A stretch of 43,174 nucleotides of DNA, taken from the NCBI GenBank assembly GCA_945889015.1, contig CAMDBL010000010.1, positions 1-43,174 of the forward strand. Direction: 5' to 3'. Made by a program: the position numbers and the translations under genes. The DNA is from Devosia equisanguinis (GTDB lineage Bacteria > Pseudomonadota > Alphaproteobacteria > Rhizobiales > Hyphomicrobiaceae). Position 1 is the stretch's first letter. Every line of letters begins with the position of its first letter. A model generated the notes under the pieces. It made no database searches. It was not told where the DNA came from and saw only the letters and a program-made list of their open reading frames with translations. Positions 35,239 through 43,174 of the stretch are shown piece after piece.

Positions 35239-36093
35239 TCACTTCTCGCTGGTGGCGAGGCGGCGCTGCGCGATGATCCGTGCGGTGTCGATGACAGCCG
35301 TGGCGCGCGAGCTGGGCTTGCCGAGTGACACGAGGTAGAGCTGCTGCTCGATCACCTCCTCGACCTCGAGGTCGATCAGTGCATGGGCTGCGGTGAGCTT
35401 CAACTGACTGAGGCCGAGTGCGGTCGGTTCCTGCGCGACGACCTTGATCACCTGCGCCCCGCTTCCCATTGGCAGCTGGTTGGCGGCCAGGATCGGTCCG
35501 CCGCCGAGAAGGCCGGTCTGGACCGTCTGGGTCACGCCGCCGGAGCGGCTGTAGACGACGCGGATCGGCGCATCGGGACCGCCGAGCGTGCGCCAGCTCG
35601 TGATCTGGCCGGTCAGGATCTTGCGGACGATGTCGAGGCTGGCCTTCTTGACTGGATTGGATGGATGCAGGGCGAACGCCACGCGCGTGGAATCGACCAG
35701 ATGCGCACTGAGCTGAGACAGCTGGTCCTGATTAAACCTGGCGGTGAGGCCGGCGATCTCGGACTCGAGGGAAGACGAGATCATCGCGAGATCCGCACGG
35801 CCTTCGAGCAGAGAGATGAGACCACTCTGCGACTTGTTCGGGATGACCTTCAAAGTCACGCCCGACATCGTCTCGATCACGCGCTGGTAAGGCTCCATGA
35901 GGCGCGAGTTGAACGTTGTTGAGCCCTGAACGACGAGCGTTTCGGCTCGAACCCGATGGGGCGCGAGCAACGTCATCGCGATGACGACGAAAAGCGAAAT
36001 GGAGAGTTTGATGTATCGGACCGGAAATGCGCCAGGGAGCTCGGAGCAATACAGAAAAGAGCAGGGGAAATGGTGCAATGATATTGGTCGCAT
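35239..36093 (-). CDS. PstS-like periplasmic substrate-binding protein
   Basis: A 284-residue exported protein. The hydrophobic leader lies at 28-48 (YIKLSISLFVVIAMTLLAPH), preceded by a long N-terminal region, with the mature part from about residue 51 (ETLVVQGSTTFNSRL). VQGSTTF resembles the phosphate-loop GSST of PstS, and SGLISLLEGRADLAMISSSL plus YSRSGGVTQTV fit the PBP-like fold. No permease or ATPase follows; instead a GGDEF-EAL gene does, so it probably serves sensing rather than transport. The start at 36093 has GGGAG 7 bases upstream; the frame is open to 36285. Confidence 0.8.
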   Translation of the reverse strand: MRPISLHHFPCSFLYCSELPGAFPVRYIKLSISLFVVIAMTLLAPHRVRAETLVVQGSTTFNSRLMEPYQRVIETMSGVTLKVIPNKSQSGLISLLEGRADLAMISSSLESEIAGLTARFNQDQLSQLSAHLVDSTRVAFALHPSNPVKKASLDIVRKILTGQITSWRTLGGPDAPIRVVYSRSGGVTQTVQTGLLGGGPILAANQLPMGSGAQVIKVVAQEPTALGLSQLKLTAAHALIDLEVEEVIEQQLYLVSLGKPSSRATAVIDTARIIAQRRLATSEK

Positions 36094-36480
36094 GGGGTGC
36101 TCCCTGGCGCATGGACGCACCGGACGCAGCGGGCGCCGGGTGATGCGCACGCTCGAACGGAACGATCGGTGGGATGGGAACATGCCGGGCACGGCCGGCT
36201 CACGGATGGCATCATGCCTTCGAGCCGGAGGTGGGTGGGGTGCCGGGGCTCGACCGTGACGACGACAATAAACTGCAGTTATCAATAATGCGTTGAGCGT
36301 CTCAAAACAAATTTTTGCCGGTGTGCTGCATTCTCTCGGCCGACACCGCTCGTTTCAGAATCGATTTGTCTTCGTATTTGCCTGGAACTGCGGCGCCCGC
36401 TTCAGCATGGAATTGAGGGACGGTTGATAGGGTCGTGTTCCAGACGGCCGATGCCCGGCCGGTTATATGAGGAGCTTGGC
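36094..36480. other. 387-base gap between divergent PstS-like and small membrane peptide genes
   Basis: Contains the probable promoter of the PstS-like gene (36278-36305, minus strand) with the palindrome AACTGCAGTT at 36271-36280. The part 36306-36480, before the small membrane peptide, contains TTGATA at about 36424 but no partner hexamer at proper spacing. No gene recognised. Confidence 0.45.
36278..36305 (-). promoter_or_regulatory. possible promoter of the PstS-like/GGDEF-EAL operon
   Basis: On the minus strand TTGAGA (36300-36305), a 16-base spacer and GATAAC (36278-36283). The perfect 10-bp palindrome AACTGCAGTT (36271-36280) overlaps the -10 and likely start point, as an operator would. 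The leader to the ATG at 36093 would be about 175 bases. Confidence 0.35.
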
Positions 36481-36573
36481 ATGGCCTTCGTGTCGATGAG
36501 ATGGGGATGGGGCAACACCGGCCCGCTTTTGGCGTTGGCGCTGTTGCCGCTGTTCTGTCTGTTGGCAGCATAG
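36481..36573 (+). CDS. 30-residue single-helix membrane peptide
   Basis: A very short gene read directly from the sequence. GAGGAG lies 7 bases before the ATG. The peptide starts MAFVSMRWGWGNTGP and ends in a continuous hydrophobic helix LLALALLPLFCLLAA up to the TAG. Such peptides often bind and adjust larger membrane proteins. It ends 23 bases from the stop of the large rhodanese-YidC-dikinase gene on the other strand. Without comparison it cannot be proven to be translated, but the ribosome binding site and composition are persuasive. Confidence 0.55.
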   Translation: MAFVSMRWGWGNTGPLLALALLPLFCLLAA

Positions 36574-36596
36574 GCCACACAGGCGAGCCTCAGCTC

Positions 36597-39500
36597 TCAG
36601 GCCGCAGCTCGCTCGACCGCCTCCCCGGAGGTGGCCGCATCATCGGCTGCATCGCTGGTCACGCCGGCCGTGTCCGGGGGAACGACCTCGATCCTGCCAT
36701 CGGTCTCGAGTGCGATGCGGGCTCCGGGCGAGATCGCCGAGAGATCCTCCACGCCGACGATCATCGCCACGTCGCGCTCGCGCGCGAGCAGCGCCATGTG
36801 ACTGAGCCAGCCGCCGAGCTGGATGACGATGCCGCCGGCGGTCCGGAGGTAGGGAAGCCATGCCGGATGAAACATGCGGGCGACGATGATGTCGCCTGGC
36901 TCGAAGCCCGCGATCGGTAGGCCGCGCTCGGCCTCGGTGTCGCCGACAGGCACAGCGCGGCCGACGGCGCGGCGGGAGCCCGCGACTCGGGTTCCACCGA
37001 GCGTCCCCCTCGCCAGCGGTGAGGCGAGAGTTCCGGCTGCGGCACGCTCGAGCTGAGGCAACGTGAGGCTCGCCTGCGGCGGCCGCCGCCCGGCCCACAG
37101 CTCGCGCGTGAGGCGGCGCTCACCGGCCAGGCGGTTCAGGTCCGCCGACTCCGGCTCGCCGAGCCGCGCCAGCTCCTCGAACGTCAAATGGAACGAGAGG
37201 CCGTCCCATCCCAGGCGCCGGTCGAGCGCCACGATCGCACGCCGCAGCAGCGCCAACTCGCGCAGCGAATGATGCTTGGCATCCTCCTTCAGCGTCTCGA
37301 GTCTACGGGCGCTCTCGACCAGTCCGGCGAGATCGTCCGGCAGCGGAACGGCTCCGGTGTCGTCGCGCTGGTGTGGTGCGCCGATCATGCCGGGCAATGC
37401 CAGCAGGCTCGCCTCGTCCTCGCCGTAGCGCGGCTCCGACAGCTCGTAGTCGAACGCCGCGCGGTGGCCGGCGGCGTCGCGCAGGGCCTCGATCCGCCGT
37501 TGACCGTCGAGGGCTGCCGCGGTCGCAATCCCGGCGGCGATGGTGGTCGGCGGCGCGCCCGAAAGCCAGTGGGCGGCGTCGAGCCCGCGGGAGCCCAGAG
37601 CTTGTGTCGCCTGCGCGACGACGATGCCGGCGGCGATGTTGACGACATCGACGGCGACGTGCGTCTCGTGGAGGAAGCCGTCATGGAGCTTGCCGATCTC
37701 GGTGACGAGCCGCGGCGTCGGCATGCGATCGAAGTCCACCGCCTCGAGCAGCGCCATGCGCTCGATGAACGTCGGCAGGAACGTCTCGCGAAATGTCCTC
37801 TCGATGGCGGGAACGGATCGAACCAGCTTGACCAGGGATCTGCGGGTGACAGTGGGTGCGCGGCGCCGGGCTTCGATCTTGTCGACGTAGAGCCGGCCGG
37901 CGATCGTGGTCAGATAACTCGCCTGTTCCTCATCGACCCGGTAGCCGAGGCCGAGCCGGCGACAGGCGAGGTCGACGCTGCCGCCGCTCGACCACATCGC
38001 CTCCATCAGTGACAGTGACAGCGTCGTCGGTCGCGGCAACTGCTCGGACATCTCGTTCTGCTGGAACAGGATCGCATCGGCACCCGCCTCGCGAGCCATC
38101 CCGGCGCCGCGCCCCAGGATGCGGCTCCAGTCGGCCTGCAGCAGCCGCTCGTCGTCGTCGCGGCTCATGAGGCTGGTGATGTCGCGGCTCTGCACGATGT
38201 GAAAGCCATCATTCGTCCAGGTCCATTCGATGTCTTGCGGCGCGCCGAACATCCTTTCGGCCCGCCTTCCGACCTCGAGCAGCGCCGAAAGCTCGATTGG
38301 AGCCGCCGCATCCCCGCCGAGTGGTGTCTGCGAATATCGCCCGAAACGAAACGTACCTGGCAGCGCGCGACCCGAGACGAGCGCATCCGCGTCCCCGTCG
38401 ACCATCTCGACCAGCGCGGCGGCCGGTGAGAGCGGATCGCGCGTGAACAGAACGCCGGCATGCCGCGCGGATATCATCTGCTGAAGGATGATATTGCCGT
38501 CGCTCGGTGCCATGTCGTAGCTCGCGGCACGCTCGGCCGTGAACGATGCGGCGACCCGGCCGACGGCGGCCTCGAGCCCGGCGCGGTCGACATGCAACTC
38601 ACTGTCGAATACGCCGGCGAAACTGTGTACGGCCCCGTCCTCGGCGGCGGCCGAGCTGCGCACGGCAAGTGGCTGCCGTCCGAGCCGGCGCCACAGCCTG
38701 TCGAGAGTACGGCGCCGCTGACGTTGTGTGGCCGTGGCGAAGCGCTCGAGGAAGGGCGCGGTCAACACGATGCCCGCCGGCACGCCGATGCCCGCACTTT
38801 GCAGACGGGCGAGACGGTAGGCCTTGTTGCCCGCGCCGGCGAGACGCTCGGCGTCGCGCAGCGAGACGACGCCGGCAGGGAGGCCCCACTGCAGGCGGCG
38901 CCGATGGAGCCAGCGGACGGGTGCTGCCAGAAAGCTGAGGTCGGCGGTGATCAAGGTGCGTTGGAGCAGCAGCAACGCGGCACTCGCGACGAGATAGATG
39001 TCGGCAGCCGCCGAGAGGAGCGCCGCCGCGGTCGTCATCGCAGCGAGCCCGAGGGTCCAGACGATCATGCGGTGGCGCTGCGTCTCGGCGAGGCTGACGT
39101 GCAGATAGATGGCGATCAGAATACCGAACAGCAGCGGCAGCAGCAGTGTCTCGTCGCGGGTGTCGAGGCTTTCCATCCACCACAGCGCCTGGGGCAACTC
39201 GCCCGCGAGGCGGTGGACGCTGGCGATGGCGAGCGTCATGATCGGAAGGAACAGCAGCGCCAGCAGGTTGCGGCCCGGCGTCAGTCCATGACGGCGATAG
39301 AACGCCTGGATCGCCCGCATGCGGCGCGGCGGATCGGCCGCGAGGCGGGACTTCAAGAGATCGAGCTCCGCGGTCAGCCTCCGGCTCGCGATCTGGTCGC
39401 GCTCCGCCTTCAACGACAGCGGCAGGATCAGCAGCCGCGAGAGCAACGCGACGAACAGGATCGCCCAGGGGAAGCCGGTTTCGCGGGCGAGGGTTGCGAG

Positions 39501-40703
39501 GGTCGGCGTGGTGTGGTCGAGGGCCTTGTCCCAGAGACTGCGCTGGCTCTGCGCGATCCAGGCCTCGACGTGCGGCGGGCGGCCGGACGGAATGAAATAC
39601 TCCCACGGCACCGTATAGCGGCCGCGGAAGTCGTGGCCGGCGCGGGTCAGCTCGAGGCCGATCACCTCGCCGAAGAAGCAGCTTCGGCGGTCGTAGCAGG
39701 GCGCCACGATCGGCCGTCTGGGCAGGCTCGCGATCCTCTCCTTGATCGCGGCGGTGGTCATGCGGCGCATCGGGAAGTTGACGGCGCCGGGGAGATGGCC
39801 GGTCGCGAACTCGCCGGGATAGCGCATGTCGACGAACAGCACATTGTCGGTGCGGACGAGGTCGTGCACCTGCGCCGTATCGAGCAGCGTATTTTGGTTG
39901 GGATACGACTGTATGGCGCGCAGTTCGTCGAGCGTGCGGTCCTGCAAGCCGCTCATCGGCCGCTTCTCCACCACCCATTTCTCGAGTCCGCCGATGATGA
40001 ACCGGCAGTCGATCCCCTTCGCGGCCAGCGCGATGCAGTTCTCCGAGCTGCGATTGCCGTTGTGGCAAACCATCAGCGTCGTCTTGCCCTTGAGGTCGAT
40101 GTGCGACATCGGCAGGTCGGGGCCGCGGACGGCGATGGATCCGGGCGGAGCGCCCATCTCGGTCTCGGCGGTCTCGCGGATGTCCAGGATGACGACGTCG
40201 GAGGCGTTCCTCGCTGTTTCGAGGAGGCGCGCGGCCTCCTGCGTCGTGATGCCGAGAGGGTGGCCGGCCTGCTGGCTGAAGGAAAGCTCCTTCAACGTTG
40301 GATCGGGAGTCGGCTGGCCCGGCAGCCGCGATGGTCTCAGCAATGTCGCCTGGAGCCTCGCACTGCGCTCGTTGCGCGCGTCCTGCCACTGGTAGGCATT
40401 GAAGCCGATCGAGACGATGGCTAGCGCGGCGAAGCCGAGTAGGCTCCAGAGCATGACGCGCGAGGATCGCTGCCAGCCGGTGCGGGCGGCGACAGCGGCT
40501 CCACCACCCAGCATCGCGGTCACCAGCGCCACCACCTGCGAAACGCTCGACAGCGAGCCGATCACCAGCTCGGGGGAGGGGATCGCGAGGGCGGGGACCG
40601 CAAGACCAGCCAGCGCGGCCATCACTACAAGGAGGCTCACGCTGAGGCGCGCGGCGGCGTTTCGCCCTGGCACCCGCGCCCGAGCAGGATTATCAACGTG
40701 CAT
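36597..40703 (-). CDS. fusion protein: two rhodanese domains, YidC/Oxa1-like membrane domain, PEP-synthase/Rph-like ATP-dependent phosphotransferase
   Basis: A 1368-residue protein; residue numbers count from the GTG at 40706, one codon before the chosen ATG. N-terminal helices at about 21-42, 54-74 and 84-104. Rhodanese 1 (150-250) has the loop CHNGNRS (Cys214); rhodanese 2 (275-375) has DMRYPGEFATGHLPGAVNF and CYDRRSC (Cys337). Residues 411-590 read like YidC/Oxa1: SRLLILPLSLKAERDQ, a charged hairpin, FYRRHGLTPGRN, LPIM, then four more helices. Residues 615-845 form the ATP-grasp of PEP synthase: GNKAYRLARL, AVRSSAAAEDG, SFAGVFDS, GVLFTRDPLSP, DIEWTWTNDG, IVQSRDIT. Residues 850-1230 are helical and unassigned; 1265-1342 is the swivelling domain with phospho-His1303 in GGWLSHMALLARE. 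No PEP-binding TIM barrel. The substrate is unknown; the ribosome binding site is weak. Confidence 0.85.
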   Translation of the reverse strand: MHVDNPARARVPGRNAAARLSVSLLVVMAALAGLAVPALAIPSPELVIGSLSSVSQVVALVTAMLGGGAAVAARTGWQRSSRVMLWSLLGFAALAIVSIGFNAYQWQDARNERSARLQATLLRPSRLPGQPTPDPTLKELSFSQQAGHPLGITTQEAARLLETARNASDVVILDIRETAETEMGAPPGSIAVRGPDLPMSHIDLKGKTTLMVCHNGNRSSENCIALAAKGIDCRFIIGGLEKWVVEKRPMSGLQDRTLDELRAIQSYPNQNTLLDTAQVHDLVRTDNVLFVDMRYPGEFATGHLPGAVNFPMRRMTTAAIKERIASLPRRPIVAPCYDRRSCFFGEVIGLELTRAGHDFRGRYTVPWEYFIPSGRPPHVEAWIAQSQRSLWDKALDHTTPTLATLARETGFPWAILFVALLSRLLILPLSLKAERDQIASRRLTAELDLLKSRLAADPPRRMRAIQAFYRRHGLTPGRNLLALLFLPIMTLAIASVHRLAGELPQALWWMESLDTRDETLLLPLLFGILIAIYLHVSLAETQRHRMIVWTLGLAAMTTAAALLSAAADIYLVASAALLLLQRTLITADLSFLAAPVRWLHRRRLQWGLPAGVVSLRDAERLAGAGNKAYRLARLQSAGIGVPAGIVLTAPFLERFATATQRQRRRTLDRLWRRLGRQPLAVRSSAAAEDGAVHSFAGVFDSELHVDRAGLEAAVGRVAASFTAERAASYDMAPSDGNIILQQMISARHAGVLFTRDPLSPAAALVEMVDGDADALVSGRALPGTFRFGRYSQTPLGGDAAAPIELSALLEVGRRAERMFGAPQDIEWTWTNDGFHIVQSRDITSLMSRDDDERLLQADWSRILGRGAGMAREAGADAILFQQNEMSEQLPRPTTLSLSLMEAMWSSGGSVDLACRRLGLGYRVDEEQASYLTTIAGRLYVDKIEARRRAPTVTRRSLVKLVRSVPAIERTFRETFLPTFIERMALLEAVDFDRMPTPRLVTEIGKLHDGFLHETHVAVDVVNIAAGIVVAQATQALGSRGLDAAHWLSGAPPTTIAAGIATAAALDGQRRIEALRDAAGHRAAFDYELSEPRYGEDEASLLALPGMIGAPHQRDDTGAVPLPDDLAGLVESARRLETLKEDAKHHSLRELALLRRAIVALDRRLGWDGLSFHLTFEELARLGEPESADLNRLAGERRLTRELWAGRRPPQASLTLPQLERAAAGTLASPLARGTLGGTRVAGSRRAVGRAVPVGDTEAERGLPIAGFEPGDIIVARMFHPAWLPYLRTAGGIVIQLGGWLSHMALLARERDVAMIVGVEDLSAISPGARIALETDGRIEVVPPDTAGVTSDAADDAATSGEAVERAAA

Positions 40704-41043
40704 CACGAATGTATCTCAACTCAAGGTTGTGTAATGTGTCACACTCCTGTCATGAATGGTTCGCGAGCGTCAAGCGGAAGCTGGCTAATGCGCGACGCGC
40801 GCTCCGTCGTCACTCAGTCCGCGGACTCCCGATCACCGTCCTGTGGACAGCCGAGCACTGCCGACCCAGCAGATGTCGGACGAGTGACGACTGCGACTTT
40901 CGTCTAGAGCCTCCGAACGCATCGAAGTGGCGAATCCTTGGGCAGGCGGCTTGACGCCTGGGCGAAAGCCTGTGAGCCTTGGCATAGTAGGTCCGCCAAA
41001 AAAACATGCCTGGAAAGGGCGGCGGATCAAGGGAGGATACAGA
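40704..41043. other. 340-base divergent gap upstream of the ABC transporter operon
   Basis: Between the divergent fusion-protein and ABC ATPase genes. It holds GTGT-C-ACAC (40736-40744) and a perfect inverted repeat CAGGCG-6-CGCCTG (40943-40960) whose loop and right arm include TTGACG, a possible -35 without a partner at normal spacing. These could be operators of a sugar-responsive regulator. No gene recognised; the start at 41044 rests on a good GGGAGG. Confidence 0.4.
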
Positions 41044-42108
41044 ATGGCGTCTGTCGAGATCCGCGACGTTCGCAAGGCATTCGGTCCCGTGGAAATCCTG
41101 CACGGTGTCTCCGTGCCGATCTCGGATGGCGAGTTCGTGGTTCTCGTCGGCCCTTCGGGTTGCGGCAAGTCCACGCTGTTGCGCATGATCGCAGGGCTGG
41201 AAAACATCACATCGGGAACGATCTCGATCGGTGATCGCGTGGTCAACCACGTGCATCCCAAAGAGCGCGACATCGCGATGGTGTTCCAGAATTACGCGCT
41301 CTATCCACACATGACCGTCGGCGACAACATGGCGTTCTCGCTGAAATTGCGGGATGCCCCCAAGGACGTCATCAAGGAGCGCGTCGACAAGGCGGCCGGC
41401 ATCCTCGGCCTCGACAAACTGCTCGACCGCTATCCCCGGCAGCTCTCGGGTGGCCAGCGCCAGCGCGTCGCCATGGGGCGCGCGATCGTGCGTGATCCTC
41501 AGGTGTTCTTGTTCGACGAGCCGCTGTCGAACCTCGACGCCAAGCTGCGCGTCGCCATGCGCACCGAGATCAAGGAGCTGCACCAGCGGCTGAAGACGAC
41601 GACCGTGTACGTCACGCACGACCAGATCGAGGCGATGACGATGGCCGACAAGATCGTCGTCATGCACGACGGCATCGTCGAGCAGATGGGCGCGCCGCTG
41701 GAGCTCTACGATCGACCGAGCAACGTCTTCGTGGCCGGCTTCATCGGCTCGCCGGCAATGAATTTCATCGAGGGCCACATCAAGTCCGACGGTGGCAAGC
41801 CCTACGCCGAAGCCGCCGGCAAAGCGCGTCTGCCGCTCGTCTCCGCGCCCGCGGGCAGCGATGGCCGCCCGGTGATCTACGGCACCCGGCCCGAGCATCT
41901 CGACATCGCCGATGACGGCTTCGAGGCCGAGGTGGTGGTGGTCGAGCCGACCGGATCGGAGACGCAGGTGGTCGCCCGGCTCGGTGACAGGGATCTGATC
42001 GGCGTATTCCGGGAGCGTCACGAGTTCAAGCCGGGCCAGAAGATCCGGTTGAAGCCACGGGCGGACGTCGCGCACGTGTTCGACAAGCAGACGGGGCAGC
42101 GCCTCTAG
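41044..42108 (+). CDS. ABC transporter ATP-binding protein, MalK/UgpC type
   Basis: A 354-residue ATPase of the carbohydrate-uptake (CUT1) class. Walker [10 protein letters not shown] (37-45), Q loop FQNYALYPHMTV, signature LSGGQRQR, Walker B VFLFDEPLSNLDAKLR and switch VYVTHDQIEAMT are all intact. After FVAGFIGSPAMNF comes the C-terminal TOBE regulatory domain (about 240-354) with GTRPEHLDIADD, usual for MalK, UgpC and MsmK. The start at 41044 has GGGAGG 8 bases upstream; the frame is open to 40927. A solute-binding protein gene follows after 52 bases; the permease genes must lie beyond the window. Confidence 0.94.
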   Translation: MASVEIRDVRKAFGPVEILHGVSVPISDGEFVVLVGPSGCGKSTLLRMIAGLENITSGTISIGDRVVNHVHPKERDIAMVFQNYALYPHMTVGDNMAFSLKLRDAPKDVIKERVDKAAGILGLDKLLDRYPRQLSGGQRQRVAMGRAIVRDPQVFLFDEPLSNLDAKLRVAMRTEIKELHQRLKTTTVYVTHDQIEAMTMADKIVVMHDGIVEQMGAPLELYDRPSNVFVAGFIGSPAMNFIEGHIKSDGGKPYAEAAGKARLPLVSAPAGSDGRPVIYGTRPEHLDIADDGFEAEVVVVEPTGSETQVVARLGDRDLIGVFRERHEFKPGQKIRLKPRADVAHVFDKQTGQRL

Positions 42109-42160
42109 ATCCGTCACCAGAAGACCCGAAAAGCCAAGTCAACCAAGGGAGAGCGACACG

Positions 42161-43174
42161 ATGACCGACAAGACGATTTCACGCCGTTCCGTGATGACAG
42201 GTGCGGCTGCCGCTGGCGGTTTTGCCGCGCTCGGTGGCCTCGATGGTTTCGCCACCGCCTGGGCGCAGAGCGCTCCGTTCAAGGCGGAGAAGGGCGCCAA
42301 GCTGCAACTTCTGCGCTGGAAGCGCTTCATCCAGGCGGAGGAGGACGCATTCATGCGCGTCGTCGCCGCCTTCACCAAGGCGACCGGCGTTGCGGTCAAC
42401 GTCGTCAACGAGTCGCTCGACGACGTGCAGCCGAAGGCTTCGGTCGCCGCGAATACCAATCAGGGTCCGGACTTGTTCTGGGGCCTCTACTCCCTGCCGC
42501 ACCTCTTCCCCGAAAAGTGTGTCGACGTGACGGATGTCGCCGATTATCTCGGCAAGAAATATGGTGGCTGGGTCGAGACGGCGCAGACGTATGGCAAGTC
42601 GAAGGGCAAGTGGATCGCCCTGCCGATCGCCTACAACGGCAACGTCATCAACTTCCGCCAGTCGATGATCGAGAAGGCGGGCTTCAAGGAGGTTCCGAAG
42701 GATACCGCCGGTTTCCTCGAGCTGATGAAGGCGCTGAAGGCCAAGAGCGTCGCAGGCGGCTTCGCGCTCGGTCGCGCCTCGGGCGACGGCAACGCCTGGG
42801 TGCATTGGGCGCTCTGGGCCCACGGCGGTAACCTCGTCGACAAGAACGACAAGGTGACCATCAACTCGGATGGCACGGTGAAGGCGCTCGAGTACGCGAA
42901 GGCCATGTCCGATCACTTCGTGCCGGGCACCGCATCCTGGAACGACGCCTTCAACAACAAGGCGTTCCTGGCGGGCGAGGTCAGCCTGACCAACAACGGC
43001 GTGTCGATCTACGCCGCGGCCAAGGCGGGTGCCGCCAAGGATCCGAAGATGAAAGAGATCATGGACGACATGAACCATTCTCTCTGGCCGGTCGGTCCAG
43101 TCGGGAAGCCGACCGAGTTCCACATCGCCTACCCGATGATGCTCATGAAATACTCGAAGGTGCCGAACGCGGCG
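42161..43174 (+). CDS. ABC transporter extracellular solute-binding protein (family 1), 3' end outside the window
   Basis: The first 338 residues of a periplasmic binding protein; the frame runs off the window edge. The N-terminus is a twin-arginine signal, ISRRSVMTGAAAAGGFAALG and ending ATAWAQ, so it is exported folded. The mature part fits family 1 sugar-binding proteins: QLLRWKRFIQAEEDAFMRVV, FTKATGVAVNVVNESLDDVQ, NQGPDLFWGLYSLPHLFPEK, KWIALPIAYNGNVINFRQSM, NKAFLAGEVSLTNNGVSIY. AAGGGAGAG lies upstream of the ATG. With the preceding MalK-type ATPase it forms a sugar or polyol uptake operon; the ligand is unknown. Confidence 0.93.
   Translation, partial: MTDKTISRRSVMTGAAAAGGFAALGGLDGFATAWAQSAPFKAEKGAKLQLLRWKRFIQAEEDAFMRVVAAFTKATGVAVNVVNESLDDVQPKASVAANTNQGPDLFWGLYSLPHLFPEKCVDVTDVADYLGKKYGGWVETAQTYGKSKGKWIALPIAYNGNVINFRQSMIEKAGFKEVPKDTAGFLELMKALKAKSVAGGFALGRASGDGNAWVHWALWAHGGNLVDKNDKVTINSDGTVKALEYAKAMSDHFVPGTASWNDAFNNKAFLAGEVSLTNNGVSIYAAAKAGAAKDPKMKEIMDDMNHSLWPVGPVGKPTEFHIAYPMMLMKYSKVPNAA

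Noticed and set aside
38460-40424. Long open frame (654 codons) on the plus strand opposite the fusion protein
   Set aside because: Antisense shadow of a high-GC gene: composition is biased, no ribosome binding site or motif, and the minus-strand frame has clear domains throughout.

Overview
The window is 43 kb of high-GC, densely coded chromosomal DNA, most likely from an alphaproteobacterium of the Rhizobiales/Hyphomicrobiales type. The evidence is a GcrA cell-cycle regulator (a family limited to Alphaproteobacteria), the long PstC and PstA permeases common in that class, a long two-domain dCTP deaminase, and the phoR-pstSCAB-phoU-phoB gene order. No rRNA, tRNA, insertion sequence, integrase or CRISPR array was seen. 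The species was not identified.

Layout. 1-1.7 kb: a short-chain dehydrogenase, then a class I polyphosphate kinase 2 on the minus strand. 1.8-9.9 kb: the complete phosphate regulon, phoR, pstS, pstC, pstA, pstB, phoU, phoB, with a strong hairpin between pstS and pstC. PPK2 is divergent from phoR, so polyphosphate metabolism sits beside phosphate sensing. 10-12.7 kb: gcrA, a bacterial protein-arginine-methyltransferase-like gene, and a small secreted Arg/Tyr-rich protein with a clear sigma70-type promoter. 12.9-18.6 kb: an alpha/beta hydrolase divergent from a carboxymuconolactone-decarboxylase-like protein, a small HTH protein whose C-terminus resembles the GcrA HTH, a HAD phosphatase, dCTP deaminase and YqgE. 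18.7-20.5 kb: a stand-alone DsbD N-terminal-domain protein, a Prx5-type peroxiredoxin, a strong terminator, and a 44-residue secreted peptide gene. 20.8-25.9 kb (minus strand): bactofilin-like protein, luciferase-like monooxygenase, and a tight dapD-acyltransferase-membrane protein cluster. 26.3-32.7 kb: an orphan protein, a secreted TPR protein, a hydroxyisobutyrate-dehydrogenase-like enzyme, a SpoU RNA methyltransferase, a 640-bp gap holding a structured RNA candidate and a rho-independent terminator, an SDR and htpG.

The last 10 kb holds the most unusual content. A PstS-like periplasmic protein is followed at once by a membrane GGDEF-EAL protein, which suggests ligand-controlled cyclic-di-GMP turnover. 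Next is a 30-residue membrane peptide with a good ribosome binding site. Then comes a 1368-residue minus-strand protein that fuses two rhodanese domains, a YidC/Oxa1-like membrane domain and a complete-looking phosphoenolpyruvate-synthase/rifampicin-phosphotransferase-type module (ATP-grasp plus swivelling His domain). I regard this fusion as the best candidate for an undescribed system. The window ends in a sugar-type ABC transporter operon (ATPase, then a Tat-exported solute-binding protein cut by the window edge).

All family calls come from motifs read by eye; no database search was possible.
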